Origin: Streptomyces sp. JJ38 | Lineage (GTDB): Bacteria > Actinomycetota > Actinomycetes > Streptomycetales > Streptomycetaceae | Assembly: GCF_019303475.1 (NCBI RefSeq) | Contig: NZ_JABLSI010000074.1 | Location: forward strand, 1 to 45,931 | Reading direction: 5' to 3' | DNA length: 45,931 nucleotides | In this document: positions 1 through 7,485 of the stretch, piece by piece | Numbering within the stretch: the stretch's first letter is position 1 | How the letters are laid out: each line of letters starts with the position of its first letter | Translations under genes and position numbers: made by a program | The notes under the pieces: generated by a model | Seen by the model: the letters and a program-made list of their open reading frames with translations, nothing else | The model's database searches: none | What the model was told of the DNA's origin: nothing

Positions 1-1
1 G

Positions 2-358
2 GTCGCGGCCGGGGGGTCGGGGCGGGTGCTGGGCCCGCTCGGGCGGCGGGCGGCGCGAATGTGGCCGGGGCGGCGCGCCTCGGTGCCGCTGCCCCGGCTC
101 CGGGTGGAGGCCGACGGCGTGCTGCTGGCCGATCCGGGGCGCCCTGTGGTGGAGGTCTCGGTGCGCACCGAGCCGGGCGGCGCGGGCGGTGGGCTGGCGG
201 AGGTGGTGGTGCGGCCGGCGAACGCGGCCCGGGTGCCGTCGGGGGAGTCCCCGGTGCGGGCGCGGGCGCGGGCCGTGACCGTCTCGGGCCCGGAGTTCCG
301 CACCCGGACGTGGACGGTGTCGCCGTCAGCCGTCCGCCTCACCCTCCCCGCGTCCTGA
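2..358 (+). CDS. 3' end of a diacylglycerol/lipid kinase-like protein (partial)
   Basis: The frame is open from the window edge to a TGA at 356-358, so only the last ~118 residues are visible. The readable part (VEADGVLLADPGRPVVEVSV, then RARAVTVSGPEFRTRTWTV) resembles the C-terminal beta-rich domain of YegS/DgkB-type lipid kinases, which phosphorylate diacylglycerol or similar lipids at the membrane. The ATP-binding glycine-rich loop and catalytic region lie outside the window, so this is inferred from the tail alone. The last 33 bases overlap the convergent regulator gene. An ordinary actinobacterial hypothetical protein is the alternative. Confidence 0.45.
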   Translation, partial: VAAGGSGRVLGPLGRRAARMWPGRRASVPLPRLRVEADGVLLADPGRPVVEVSVRTEPGGAGGGLAEVVVRPANAARVPSGESPVRARARAVTVSGPEFRTRTWTVSPSAVRLTLPAS

Positions 359-970
359 CCCGGGCTCCGGACGGTCGGCGTCCTGCTGTTCGCGCCGCTC
401 GCGCCACCGCTCCATGACGCCGTGCAGCTCGTCCCGCAGATAGGCGAGGAACTCACCGGTCTCGGCGACGCGGCGGCCCGCGGGGGAGCCGGGCTCCAGT
501 GCGGCGAGGCCGCTCTCGAAGGTGTTCAGCCAGCGGTTCATGAGGGCTTCGCGGCTGGTCAACGACTCGTACCAGACGTCGGCGTGCAGCCGGTAGCGCT
601 CGCGGCGGGAGCCGGGGACGCGCTCGCGGGTGAGCATGTGGAGCTGCCCCAGGTAGCGGACGGCGCCCGAGACGGCGGCGGGGGAGATCCGCAGCCGCCG
701 GCCCAGCTCGGCGGAGCTGAGCGCGCCCTGTTCGGAGACGAGCAGGCAGGCGAAGACGCGGGCGGCCATGCGCTGCATGCCGGCCTCGGTCAGGTCGCCG
801 GCCAGCCGCTCGACGAAGGCCGCCACCGGGGCGGAGTACTCGGCGTGCACCCCCGCGTCGTCGTCGGCGCCGGCGCGGTGGGCTTCACGAGGGCCTTCCT
901 GCGGGTCCTCGCGTGGGTCCTCGCGTGGGTCCTTCGGGGCATCAGTGGATTCAGGGGACACGTAGATCAT
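326..970 (-). CDS. GbsR/MarR-family transcriptional regulator
   Basis: This 214-residue protein has a winged helix-turn-helix at about residues 65-125 (FACLLVSEQGALSSAELGRR, then ISPAAVSGAVRYLGQLHMLT, then a wing rich in Arg). This matches MarR/GbsR-like repressors, often encoded next to exporters they control. The C-terminal ~80 residues are helical and probably dimerise. The N-terminus has an acidic/proline repeat (DPRED, DPRED, DPQEG) encoded by 12-bp tandem repeats near 903-938. The gene is divergent from the ABC exporter at 1060, and its 3' end overlaps the preceding gene by 33 bases. The start is the ATG at 970; later starts are possible because the first ~40 residues are low complexity. 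It probably binds the palindrome in the exporter promoter. Confidence 0.8.
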   Translation of the reverse strand: MIYVSPESTDAPKDPREDPREDPQEGPREAHRAGADDDAGVHAEYSAPVAAFVERLAGDLTEAGMQRMAARVFACLLVSEQGALSSAELGRRLRISPAAVSGAVRYLGQLHMLTRERVPGSRRERYRLHADVWYESLTSREALMNRWLNTFESGLAALEPGSPAGRRVAETGEFLAYLRDELHGVMERWRERREQQDADRPEPGSGRGEGEADG

Positions 971-1023
971 CTTCGCAGGTGAGTGGCGGTGGGGGCGAGG
1001 GCGTCTTTTGACGCTCTCCTAAC

Positions 1024-1052
1024 TTCACAAATTTCTGAAACAAGCGTACCGT
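1024..1052 (+). promoter_or_regulatory. Exporter promoter with embedded palindromic operator
   Basis: A -35-like TTCACA (1024-1029) and -10-like TACCGT (1047-1052) are separated by 17 bp. The expected transcription start falls at about 1059-1060, on the ATG of the ABC ATPase gene, and no ribosome binding site precedes that ATG. Transcription is therefore probably leaderless. The palindrome TTTCTGAAA (1032-1040), nested in a looser TTCA-N8-TGAA, sits in the spacer, where a bound repressor would block RNA polymerase. The divergent GbsR/MarR gene is the natural candidate regulator. Positions are read directly; function is inferred. Confidence 0.5.
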
Positions 1053-1059
1053 CGCAGCC

Positions 1060-1992
1060 ATGGTGAACGCGATCTCCACATCCGGGCTCGTCAAGACCTT
1101 CGGTCGCACCCGTGCGCTGGACGGTCTCGACCTCACCGTGGCCAGGGGGGAGGTGCACGGCTTCCTCGGGCCCAACGGCGCCGGGAAGTCCACGACGATC
1201 CGCGTGTTGCTCGGGCTGCTGCGCGCCGACTCCGGGGCCGCACAGCTGCTCGGCCGCGACCCGTGGCGGGACGCCGTGGCCCTGCACCGCCGGCTGGCCT
1301 ATGTGCCGGGCGACGTCGAGCTGTGGCCGAACCTCACCGGCGGAGAGGCGATCGACCTGCTGTCCTCGCTGCGCGGCGGCGTCGACCGGCGGCGCCGCGA
1401 CGAGCTGCTCGAACGCTTCGACCTCGACCCGGCCAAGAAGGGCCGCAGCTACTCCAAGGGGAACCGGCAGAAGGTGGCCCTCGTCGCCGCGCTCGCCTCC
1501 GACGCCGAGCTGCTGCTGCTCGACGAGCCCACCGCCGGCCTCGACCCGCTGATGGAGGCCGTCTTCCAGGAGCTCATCGGGGAGGCGAAGGCGGCCGGCC
1601 GCACCGTCCTGCTCTCCAGTCACATCCTGGCGCAGGTCGAGAAGTTGTGTGACCGCGTCAGCATCGTCCGGCTCGGGCGGATCGTGCAGTCCGGGACGCT
1701 CGGCGAGCTGCGACACCTCACCCGCACCACCGTCGAGGCGGAGACGGAACGCCCCGTCCCCGGCCTCGCCGACCTGGAGGGCGTGCACCACCTGAGCGTC
1801 GAGGACGGCCGGGTGCGCTGCGCCGTCGACGGCGGCCGGCTCGACGAGGTCGTCCGGCTGCTCGCCGCCGCCGGGGTCCGCAGCCTCGTCAGCCACCCGC
1901 CCACGCTGGAGGAGCTGATGCTGCGCCACTACGGCGACCGCGTGCACGACACCGCCGCGGACGCCGCCGAAGCCTCGGAGAGCGGACGATGA
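1060..1992 (+). CDS. ABC exporter ATP-binding protein (DrrA-like)
   Basis: This 310-residue nucleotide-binding subunit has Walker A GPNGAGKST (residues ~38-46), an ABC signature-like YSKGNRQKVAL (~131-141), Walker B LLLLDEPTAGLD (~149-160) and an H-loop in LLSSHIL. The C-terminal ~90 residues after the ATPase core are typical of daunorubicin-resistance-type (DrrA) subunits. It couples ATP hydrolysis to export through the membrane partner encoded next; the reading frames overlap by 4 bases (ATGA at 1989), implying translational coupling. The glycine-poor signature (SKGNR in place of SGGQR) is common in the polyketide-antibiotic exporter group. Substrate is unknown; drug or lipid efflux is the family expectation. 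Confidence 0.88.
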   Translation: MVNAISTSGLVKTFGRTRALDGLDLTVARGEVHGFLGPNGAGKSTTIRVLLGLLRADSGAAQLLGRDPWRDAVALHRRLAYVPGDVELWPNLTGGEAIDLLSSLRGGVDRRRRDELLERFDLDPAKKGRSYSKGNRQKVALVAALASDAELLLLDEPTAGLDPLMEAVFQELIGEAKAAGRTVLLSSHILAQVEKLCDRVSIVRLGRIVQSGTLGELRHLTRTTVEAETERPVPGLADLEGVHHLSVEDGRVRCAVDGGRLDEVVRLLAAAGVRSLVSHPPTLEELMLRHYGDRVHDTAADAAEASESGR

Positions 1993-3665
1993 ACACGACG
2001 ACCCATCCCGCCCGCGGCGCCCGCACGGAACCGGCGCGCCCCGAGCGCACCGGCACCCTCACCGGCACCGGCAGGCTGCTGCGCTTCGCGCTGCGCCGGG
2101 ACCGGGTGCGGCTGCCGGTCTGGATCCTCGCCCTGTCCCTCGGCACCCTCCTCACCGCGACCAGCCTCCGCGACCTCTACACCACGCCCGCCTCCCGCCG
2201 CTCGGCCGCCGAGACGATGGGCAGCCCCGCGGCCCTGGCCACCTCGGGGCCGGAGCACTACCTCACCGACTACACCCACGGCGCCATGCTCGGGCACCAG
2301 ATGCTCGGGTTCACCGCCGTCCTCGCCGCCCTCCTCGCCGTCCTGACCGTCACCCGGCACTCCCGCGCCGAGGAGGAGAGCGGGCGCGCCGAACTCGTCC
2401 GCTCCGCCGTCGTGGGCCGGCACGCGCCGCTCGCCGCCGCGCTGGGCACCGCCACCGTGGCCATGGTCGCCCTGGCAGCGGCCCTGGCCCTCGTCCTCGG
2501 TACGGCCGGCATCCCCGACATCGACTGGGGCGGTTCCCTGCTGTACGGCGCCGCGCACGCGGCCGTCGGGCTCGTCCTGGCCGCCGTCGCCGCCGTCACC
2601 GCGCAGGTCACGCCGCACTCCCGGGGCGCCTCCGGGCTCGCCTTCGCGGTGCTCGGCCTCGCCTACGCCCTGCGTGCCGTGGGCGACGTGAGCGGCGCCG
2701 ACGGGGGCGGTGGCGCGCTGTCCTGGCTCTCGCCGATCGGCTGGGCCCAGCGCACCTACGTGTACGTCGACGACCGCTGGTGGCCGCTGCTGCTCGCGCT
2801 CGCCGTCGCCGTCGCCACCACGGCCCTGGCGGTACGGCTCAGCACCCGCCGCGACCTCGGCGCCGGGCTGCGGCCCGCCCGCGGCGGGCCCCCGCGCGCG
2901 GGGGCCGCGCTCCTCCACCCGCTCGGCCTCGCCTGGCGCCTGCAGCGCGGGCTGCTGCTCGGCTTCTGCGTGGCGCTGTTCCTGCTCGGCGCCTCCTACG
3001 GCTCCGTCCTCGGGGACGCCGAGGACATGCTCGACGACATCGCCGCGGTCGAGGACGTGCTGGCCGAGATCGGCGGCGCGAGCGTCGTGGAGTCCTTCGC
3101 CGCGATGGTCATGATCGTGCTCGCGGTGATCGCGGCCGTGCACGCCGTGCTGGCCGCCGCCCGGCCCCGGGCCGAGGAGACCGGCCGGCGCGCCGAACCC
3201 CTCCTGGCCACCCCGCTCTCCCGCGCCCGCTGGGCCGGGGGCCATCTGGCCGTCGCGCTGGCCGGTGGCACCCTCGTCCTGCTCGCGGCCGGGCTGGGCT
3301 TCGGCACGCTCGGCGCGGCCACGGCCGGGGACGCCGCTCTGGTGCCGGAGCTGACCGGCGCGGCCCTGGCGTACGCGCCCGCCCTGTGGGTGACCGTCGG
3401 CGTCAGCGCGGTGCTGTTCGGCTGGCTACCGCGCGCCCTGCCGCTGGCGTGGGCGGTGCCGCTGTGGGGCTTCGTCGTGGACTACCTCGGCCCGATCCTG
3501 CAGCTGCCCGACTGGCTGGCCCGGCTCTCGCCGTTCGGCCACGTGCCCAGCCTGCCCGCCGACCCCGTGGCCTGGACTCCGCTGCTGGTGCTGACGCTGC
3601 TGGCCGCCGCCCTCGTCGCCCTCGGGCTCGCCGGGCTGCGGCGCCGGGACCTGGACACGACCTGA
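1989..3665 (+). CDS. ABC-2 type exporter permease (polyketide-antibiotic exporter family)
   Basis: The 558-residue protein is very hydrophobic. Two blocks of about six membrane segments each (residues ~30-290 and ~315-555) are joined by a charged loop near residue 300, the layout of fused-duplicate permeases described as exporters of polyketide antibiotics. It overlaps the ATPase gene by 4 bases and should form the channel of that ABC exporter. It begins with an Arg-rich cytoplasmic N-terminus and ends LRRRDLDTT. Likely regulation is by the divergent GbsR/MarR repressor. The transported substrate cannot be told from sequence. Confidence 0.83.
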   Translation: MNTTTHPARGARTEPARPERTGTLTGTGRLLRFALRRDRVRLPVWILALSLGTLLTATSLRDLYTTPASRRSAAETMGSPAALATSGPEHYLTDYTHGAMLGHQMLGFTAVLAALLAVLTVTRHSRAEEESGRAELVRSAVVGRHAPLAAALGTATVAMVALAAALALVLGTAGIPDIDWGGSLLYGAAHAAVGLVLAAVAAVTAQVTPHSRGASGLAFAVLGLAYALRAVGDVSGADGGGGALSWLSPIGWAQRTYVYVDDRWWPLLLALAVAVATTALAVRLSTRRDLGAGLRPARGGPPRAGAALLHPLGLAWRLQRGLLLGFCVALFLLGASYGSVLGDAEDMLDDIAAVEDVLAEIGGASVVESFAAMVMIVLAVIAAVHAVLAAARPRAEETGRRAEPLLATPLSRARWAGGHLAVALAGGTLVLLAAGLGFGTLGAATAGDAALVPELTGAALAYAPALWVTVGVSAVLFGWLPRALPLAWAVPLWGFVVDYLGPILQLPDWLARLSPFGHVPSLPADPVAWTPLLVLTLLAAALVALGLAGLRRRDLDTT

Positions 3666-3689
3666 CGCGCCGTCCGCTCACCGGGTCCT

Positions 3690-3712
3690 CCCGCGCGGCC
3701 CCGGGGCGCGGG
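3690..3712 (+). terminator. Possible terminator after the ABC exporter
   Basis: A 7-bp stem CCCGCGC/GCGCGGG with a 9-base loop lies 25 bases after the permease stop. It is GC-rich with no T-tract, as is usual in Streptomyces. In such GC-rich DNA a 7-bp stem is weak evidence. Confidence 0.35.
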
Positions 3713-3900
3713 CCGAACTGACGAGCCGTCGGGCGGGTTTCCCGGGACGCGGCGCCCCCTGATGGCTCAAGGCGGCACCCGGCGGGAGGTATCCGGGGTG
3801 CGACGCGCCCGGGCCGCTGTTCGCATGGGGACCAGGCGCGCGGTCACCGCTCGGGAACGGCCCCTGCACGCGCGCCCTCAGACCGGAGGTCACACTCCTG

Positions 3901-4548
3901 ATGCAGAAGATGCGAACCCTCGCCACAGCGGCCGCGTCCACCGCGCTCGTCCTCGGGATGGCCGCCCCGGCCTTCGCCGGCGGCGACACCGGCGGTCACG
4001 GCGGCCTCAAGCTCCACCCCTCGTCCGGCGGCCCGGGCACGGTCGTCAAGGTGAAGGCCCTGTGCCGGGACGGCGGGCACGGCACCGTCGCCTCGGACGC
4101 CTTCGAGTGGAGCCAGGCCCACACCGACGGCCGTCACCACCACCGACACCACCACGACCGGCGTCACCACGACGGCGAGAACAACATCGAGAACGACGTC
4201 GAGGTCAACGGCGACGACGGCAGGAACACCGGCGGCGACCCGCACCGCGACCACCGCCGCCACAAGGTCTTCGCCACCGCCAAGGTCATGCACGAGGGCC
4301 TGACGCCGGGCAAGAAGTACGAGGTGACCGGCTACTGCAAGAACCACAAGCGGCTCACCGGCACCTTCACCTTCACCGGTGGTGTCGGCGGCGCGGCCAA
4401 CGCCGGCCTCGGCGGCCTTGCGGCCGAGTCGAAGTCCGCCGCTCCCAGCGCCACCACGGCCGCCGCCGTCGCCGGTGGCCTGGCCGTCACGGGAGCCGCC
4501 GGGTACTTCCTGGTCTGGCGTCGCCGCACCGGCGGGGACCAGGCGTGA
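3901..4548 (+). CDS. Secreted histidine-rich surface protein with C-terminal anchor segment
   Basis: The 215-residue product starts with a clear Sec signal peptide (positive MQKMR, hydrophobic stretch, cleavage near AAPAFAGG at ~residues 22-29). A histidine/aspartate cluster at residues ~76-91 and further His around 116-122 suggest metal binding. The C-terminus has an Ala/Gly-rich membrane segment followed by WRRR and a short tail. An LAVTG string occurs but lies inside the hydrophobic segment, not ahead of it, so it is a poor sortase signal. The start has a good ribosome site (GGAGGT at ~3887). A class F sortase gene begins 26 bases downstream, so the two probably form an operon in cell-envelope biology. 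No characterised homologue is recognised. Confidence 0.8.
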   Translation: MQKMRTLATAAASTALVLGMAAPAFAGGDTGGHGGLKLHPSSGGPGTVVKVKALCRDGGHGTVASDAFEWSQAHTDGRHHHRHHHDRRHHDGENNIENDVEVNGDDGRNTGGDPHRDHRRHKVFATAKVMHEGLTPGKKYEVTGYCKNHKRLTGTFTFTGGVGGAANAGLGGLAAESKSAAPSATTAAAVAGGLAVTGAAGYFLVWRRRTGGDQA

Positions 4549-4574
4549 GCCGCCCCCGGATATCCCGGATACCC

Positions 4575-5249
4575 ATGACGACGCGTCAGCAGCGGATCGC
4601 GGCGGGCGGTCGCCGTCTGGAGACGGTGGCCGCCGCCGTGACCGTGCTCGTGGCAGGAGCACTGTGCGCGGCCGTGCCCGAGGGCGGCGGAGAAAAGCGG
4701 GACGCCGCCCGCGCTTCCGGGATCACGATGGTCGCCGAGGGCGTCTCGCGCCCCGGGGCCGTGGACGCCGAGTCGCCCGAGGCCGACTACCCCGTCATGC
4801 CCCGTTCGGCACCGACCCGGCTCTACCTTCCGCAGATCGGCGCCGACATCGAGGTCTTCGGTGCCGACGCCGAGCCGGACGGCACCCCACCCGTCCCGGA
4901 CAAGGACGACGCCGACCGGGCCGCGTGGTGGCGCGGCGGGCCGTCGCCCGGCGAACAGGGGCCCGCGCTGCTCATCGGTCACCTCGACAGCAAGAAGGGG
5001 GCCGCGGCCTTCGCCGGGGTCGGCTCGCTCGAACCGGGAGCCGAGGTCGTCGTCGAGCGCAAGGACGGCTCCACGGTGATCTTCGCCGTGGACTCGGTCG
5101 AGCAGTACCCGAAGGACGACTTCCCCAACGAGCGGGTCTACGGCCCCACCGAGAACCCGCAGCTCCGCCTCATCACCTGCGGCGGAACCTGGACGAAGAA
5201 GGACGGCTATGACGCGAATATCGTCGCCTTCGCCAGCATCAAGGGCTGA
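4575..5249 (+). CDS. Class F sortase
   Basis: This 224-residue predicted membrane-tethered transpeptidase has an N-terminal hydrophobic anchor (TVAAAVTVLVAGALCAAV, residues ~16-33) and a beta-barrel sortase domain from ~residue 75. The catalytic His is in LLIGHLDS and the catalytic Cys in LITCGGT. Family members cleave a C-terminal sorting signal and attach proteins to the cell envelope. The usual Arg after the Cys is not obvious: the segment reads TKKDGYDANIVAFA. The frame is open far upstream, but the ATG at 4575 is chosen because it directly precedes the anchor and follows the histidine-rich gene. That neighbour is the obvious candidate substrate or partner. Confidence 0.85.
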   Translation: MTTRQQRIAAGGRRLETVAAAVTVLVAGALCAAVPEGGGEKRDAARASGITMVAEGVSRPGAVDAESPEADYPVMPRSAPTRLYLPQIGADIEVFGADAEPDGTPPVPDKDDADRAAWWRGGPSPGEQGPALLIGHLDSKKGAAAFAGVGSLEPGAEVVVERKDGSTVIFAVDSVEQYPKDDFPNERVYGPTENPQLRLITCGGTWTKKDGYDANIVAFASIKG

Positions 5250-5268
5250 CACCCGCGAGCCCGGCCCG

Positions 5269-5304
5269 GACGCCGCCGGCCACCCCAGAGGTGACGGCGG
5301 CGTC
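5269..5304 (+). terminator. Terminator after sortase gene
   Basis: A perfect 10-bp inverted repeat GACGCCGCCG (5269-5278) / CGGCGGCGTC (5295-5304) starts 19 bases after the sortase stop; an inner CACC/GGTG pair lengthens the stem. Confidence 0.6.
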
Positions 5305-5327
5305 CGCATGCCGGAAGACCGGCCGGA

Positions 5328-5333
5328 TACGCT
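5328..5333 (+). promoter_or_regulatory. -10 element for the aminotransferase gene
   Basis: TACGCT matches the TANNNT -10 pattern of housekeeping Streptomyces promoters. It would place the transcription start ~36 bases ahead of the ATG at 5377. No good -35 is visible. Confidence 0.35.
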
Positions 5334-5376
5334 GAAGCCCCACACCCGGTGACGCGAGCTGTGAGGTACGCAGACC

Positions 5377-6747
5377 ATGAGCAACACGCCCGCTGACAAG
5401 GCCACCGTGAAGGCGGCCGACCGCGCGCACGTCTTCCACTCGTGGTCCGCGCAGGCCCAGCTCGACCCGCTGCCCGTCCGCCGCGCCGCCGGCTCCTACT
5501 TCTGGGACTACGACGAGCACCGCTACCTCGACTTCGCCTCCCAGCTCGTCAACGCCAACATCGGCCACCAGCACCCCAAGGTCGTCGCCGCCATCCAGGA
5601 GCAGGCGGCCACGATGTGCACCGTCGCCCCCGGCTTCGCCGTCGACGTCCGCTCCGAGGCCGCCCGGCTCGTCGCCGAACGCATGCCGGGGGACCTGGAC
5701 AAGATCTTCTTCACCAACGGCGGCGCCGAGGCCGTCGAGAACGCCGTACGCATGGCCCGTCTGCACACCGGGCGGCCCAAGCTGCTCAGCGCCTACCGCT
5801 CCTACCACGGCGCCACCAGCACCGCGATCAACCTCACCGGAGACCCGCGCCGCTGGGCCAGCGACACCGGCACCGCGGGCGTCGTCCACTTCCGCGGCCC
5901 CTATCTCTACCGCTCCTCCTTCCACGCCACCACCGAGCAGGAGGAGTGCGAGCGCGCCCTCGCGCACCTGGAGGAGACGATCGCCCTCGAAGGGCCGCAG
6001 ACCATCGCCGCCGTCATCCTGGAGACGATCCCCGGCGGCTCCGGCATTCTCATCCCGCCGCCCGGCTACCTCCCCGGCGTGCGCGAGATCTGCGACCGCC
6101 ACGGCATCGTCCTCATCCTGGACGAGGTGATGGCCGGATTCGGCCGGGCCGGCGCCTGGCTCGCCCTCGACCACTACGACGTCACCCCCGACCTCGTCAC
6201 CTTCGCCAAGGGCGTGAACTCCGGCTACGTCCCGCTCGGTGGCGTCGCGATCTCCGCGAAGATCGCCGCCGACTTCGACGACCGCCCCTACCCCGGCGGC
6301 CTCACCTACTCCGGCCACCCGCTCGCCTGCGCCGCCGCCGTCGCCACCCTCGACGCCATGGCCGAGGAGGGCATCGTCGAGCACGCCGCCCACATCGGCG
6401 CCACCGCGCTCGGCCCCGGCCTGCGGGCGCTGGCCGAGCGCCACCCCGCCGTCGGCGAGGTCCGCGGCACCGGCGTCTTCTGGGCCGTCGAGCTCGTGCG
6501 CGACCGAGAGACGCGCGAACCGCTCATCCCCCTCCAGCCCACCGGCGACGCGGGCCGCCCCATGGCCGAGTTCACCGCCGCCTGCAAGCGGAACGGCCTG
6601 TGGCCGCTGGTCGTGGGCAACCGCCTGCACGTCGTCCCGCCCTGCACGATCAGCGAGGCCGAGGTGAAGGAGGGGCTCGCCGTCCTCGACGAGGCCCTCG
6701 CCCTCGCCGACGCCCACACCACGGCCGGGGCCGCGCCCGCCGCGTAG
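5377..6747 (+). CDS. Class III (aspartate-family) PLP-dependent aminotransferase
   Basis: A 456-residue fold-type I aminotransferase. Landmarks are the PLP phosphate-binding loop FFTNGGAEAVENAVRMAR (111-128), the cofactor-contacting DEVMAGFGR (249-257) and the Schiff-base lysine K278 in TFAKGVNSGYVPLGG. The C-terminal domain has GEVRGTGVFWAVEL. Group members use an amino donor such as beta-alanine, taurine or omega-amino acids with pyruvate or 2-oxoglutarate; the substrate cannot be fixed here. The GntR gene follows within ~10 bases and probably responds to the substrate, suggesting a small catabolic transcription unit. Confidence 0.88.
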   Translation: MSNTPADKATVKAADRAHVFHSWSAQAQLDPLPVRRAAGSYFWDYDEHRYLDFASQLVNANIGHQHPKVVAAIQEQAATMCTVAPGFAVDVRSEAARLVAERMPGDLDKIFFTNGGAEAVENAVRMARLHTGRPKLLSAYRSYHGATSTAINLTGDPRRWASDTGTAGVVHFRGPYLYRSSFHATTEQEECERALAHLEETIALEGPQTIAAVILETIPGGSGILIPPPGYLPGVREICDRHGIVLILDEVMAGFGRAGAWLALDHYDVTPDLVTFAKGVNSGYVPLGGVAISAKIAADFDDRPYPGGLTYSGHPLACAAAVATLDAMAEEGIVEHAAHIGATALGPGLRALAERHPAVGEVRGTGVFWAVELVRDRETREPLIPLQPTGDAGRPMAEFTAACKRNGLWPLVVGNRLHVVPPCTISEAEVKEGLAVLDEALALADAHTTAGAAPAA

Positions 6748-6757
6748 GGTGTCCGCC

Positions 6758-7447
6758 ATGCCGCCCGCCCCCATCACCCGAAGCACCCTGCGCGAGCAGC
6801 TCGCCGAAGCCCTGCGCGACGAGGTGCTCGCCGGACGGCTCCCGGCCGGACGGTCCTTCACCGTCAAGGAGATCGCCGAGCAGTACGGCGTATCCGCCAC
6901 CCCGGTACGGGAGGCCCTGGTGGACCTCTCCGCCCAGGGCCTCCTGGACACCGACCACCACCGCGGCTTCCGGGTGCGGGAGATCACGCTCGCCGACTTC
7001 ACGGCCATGGTCGAGGCCCGCACCCTCGTCATCGAGGGTGTCTTCCGCGCCGCGGTGGCAGACGGTTCCCTCACCCGGACCGAGGCCGGAGCGGAGGCCG
7101 GGGCCGTCGCCTCCGTCCGGCGCCGCGCGGAAGCGGCCCGCCGGGCCGCCCTCGCTGGCGACCTCGACATCCTCATCGGCTACGACCTGCGGTTCTGGCG
7201 CGAGCTGGGCGAGTTCGTCGGCAACCGCTACGTCGCCGACTTCCTCGACCGGCTGCGCATCCAGACCTGGGTCTTCACCGTCCCGCTGCTGCGCGCCCGC
7301 GGCGAGCTGCGCGGCCTGCTGTGGGCCGGGCACCTGGACCTCGTCGCGGCCCTGGAGGCGGGCGACGCGACGACGGCGCGGCGCATCCTGGCCGAGTACA
7401 ACACGCACGCCCTGGAGCTCGGGCGCTCCCTGGCCACGACGCCCTGA
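6758..7447 (+). CDS. GntR-family transcriptional regulator (FadR/FCD subfamily)
   Basis: The 229-residue protein has an N-terminal winged helix (STLREQLAEALRDEVLAGRL, then IAEQYGVSATPVREALVDLS, residues ~6-60) and a helical FCD effector domain with acidic and histidine residues. The ATG at 6758 is preferred because AGGG lies 9-10 bases upstream; a GTG at 6749 in the same frame would add three residues (MSA). It follows the aminotransferase directly and is likely its co-transcribed, ligand-responsive regulator. Effector unknown. Confidence 0.85.
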   Translation: MPPAPITRSTLREQLAEALRDEVLAGRLPAGRSFTVKEIAEQYGVSATPVREALVDLSAQGLLDTDHHRGFRVREITLADFTAMVEARTLVIEGVFRAAVADGSLTRTEAGAEAGAVASVRRRAEAARRAALAGDLDILIGYDLRFWRELGEFVGNRYVADFLDRLRIQTWVFTVPLLRARGELRGLLWAGHLDLVAALEAGDATTARRILAEYNTHALELGRSLATTP

Positions 7448-7485
7448 CCCGCCCCGCCCCGCTCCGCGGCTCCCGGCGGAACCGG

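Noticed and set aside
4476..4500. LAVTG as a sortase E/F sorting signal in the histidine-rich protein
   Set aside because: The motif lies within the hydrophobic segment and only about 8 residues before RRR, whereas true signals precede a full membrane helix.
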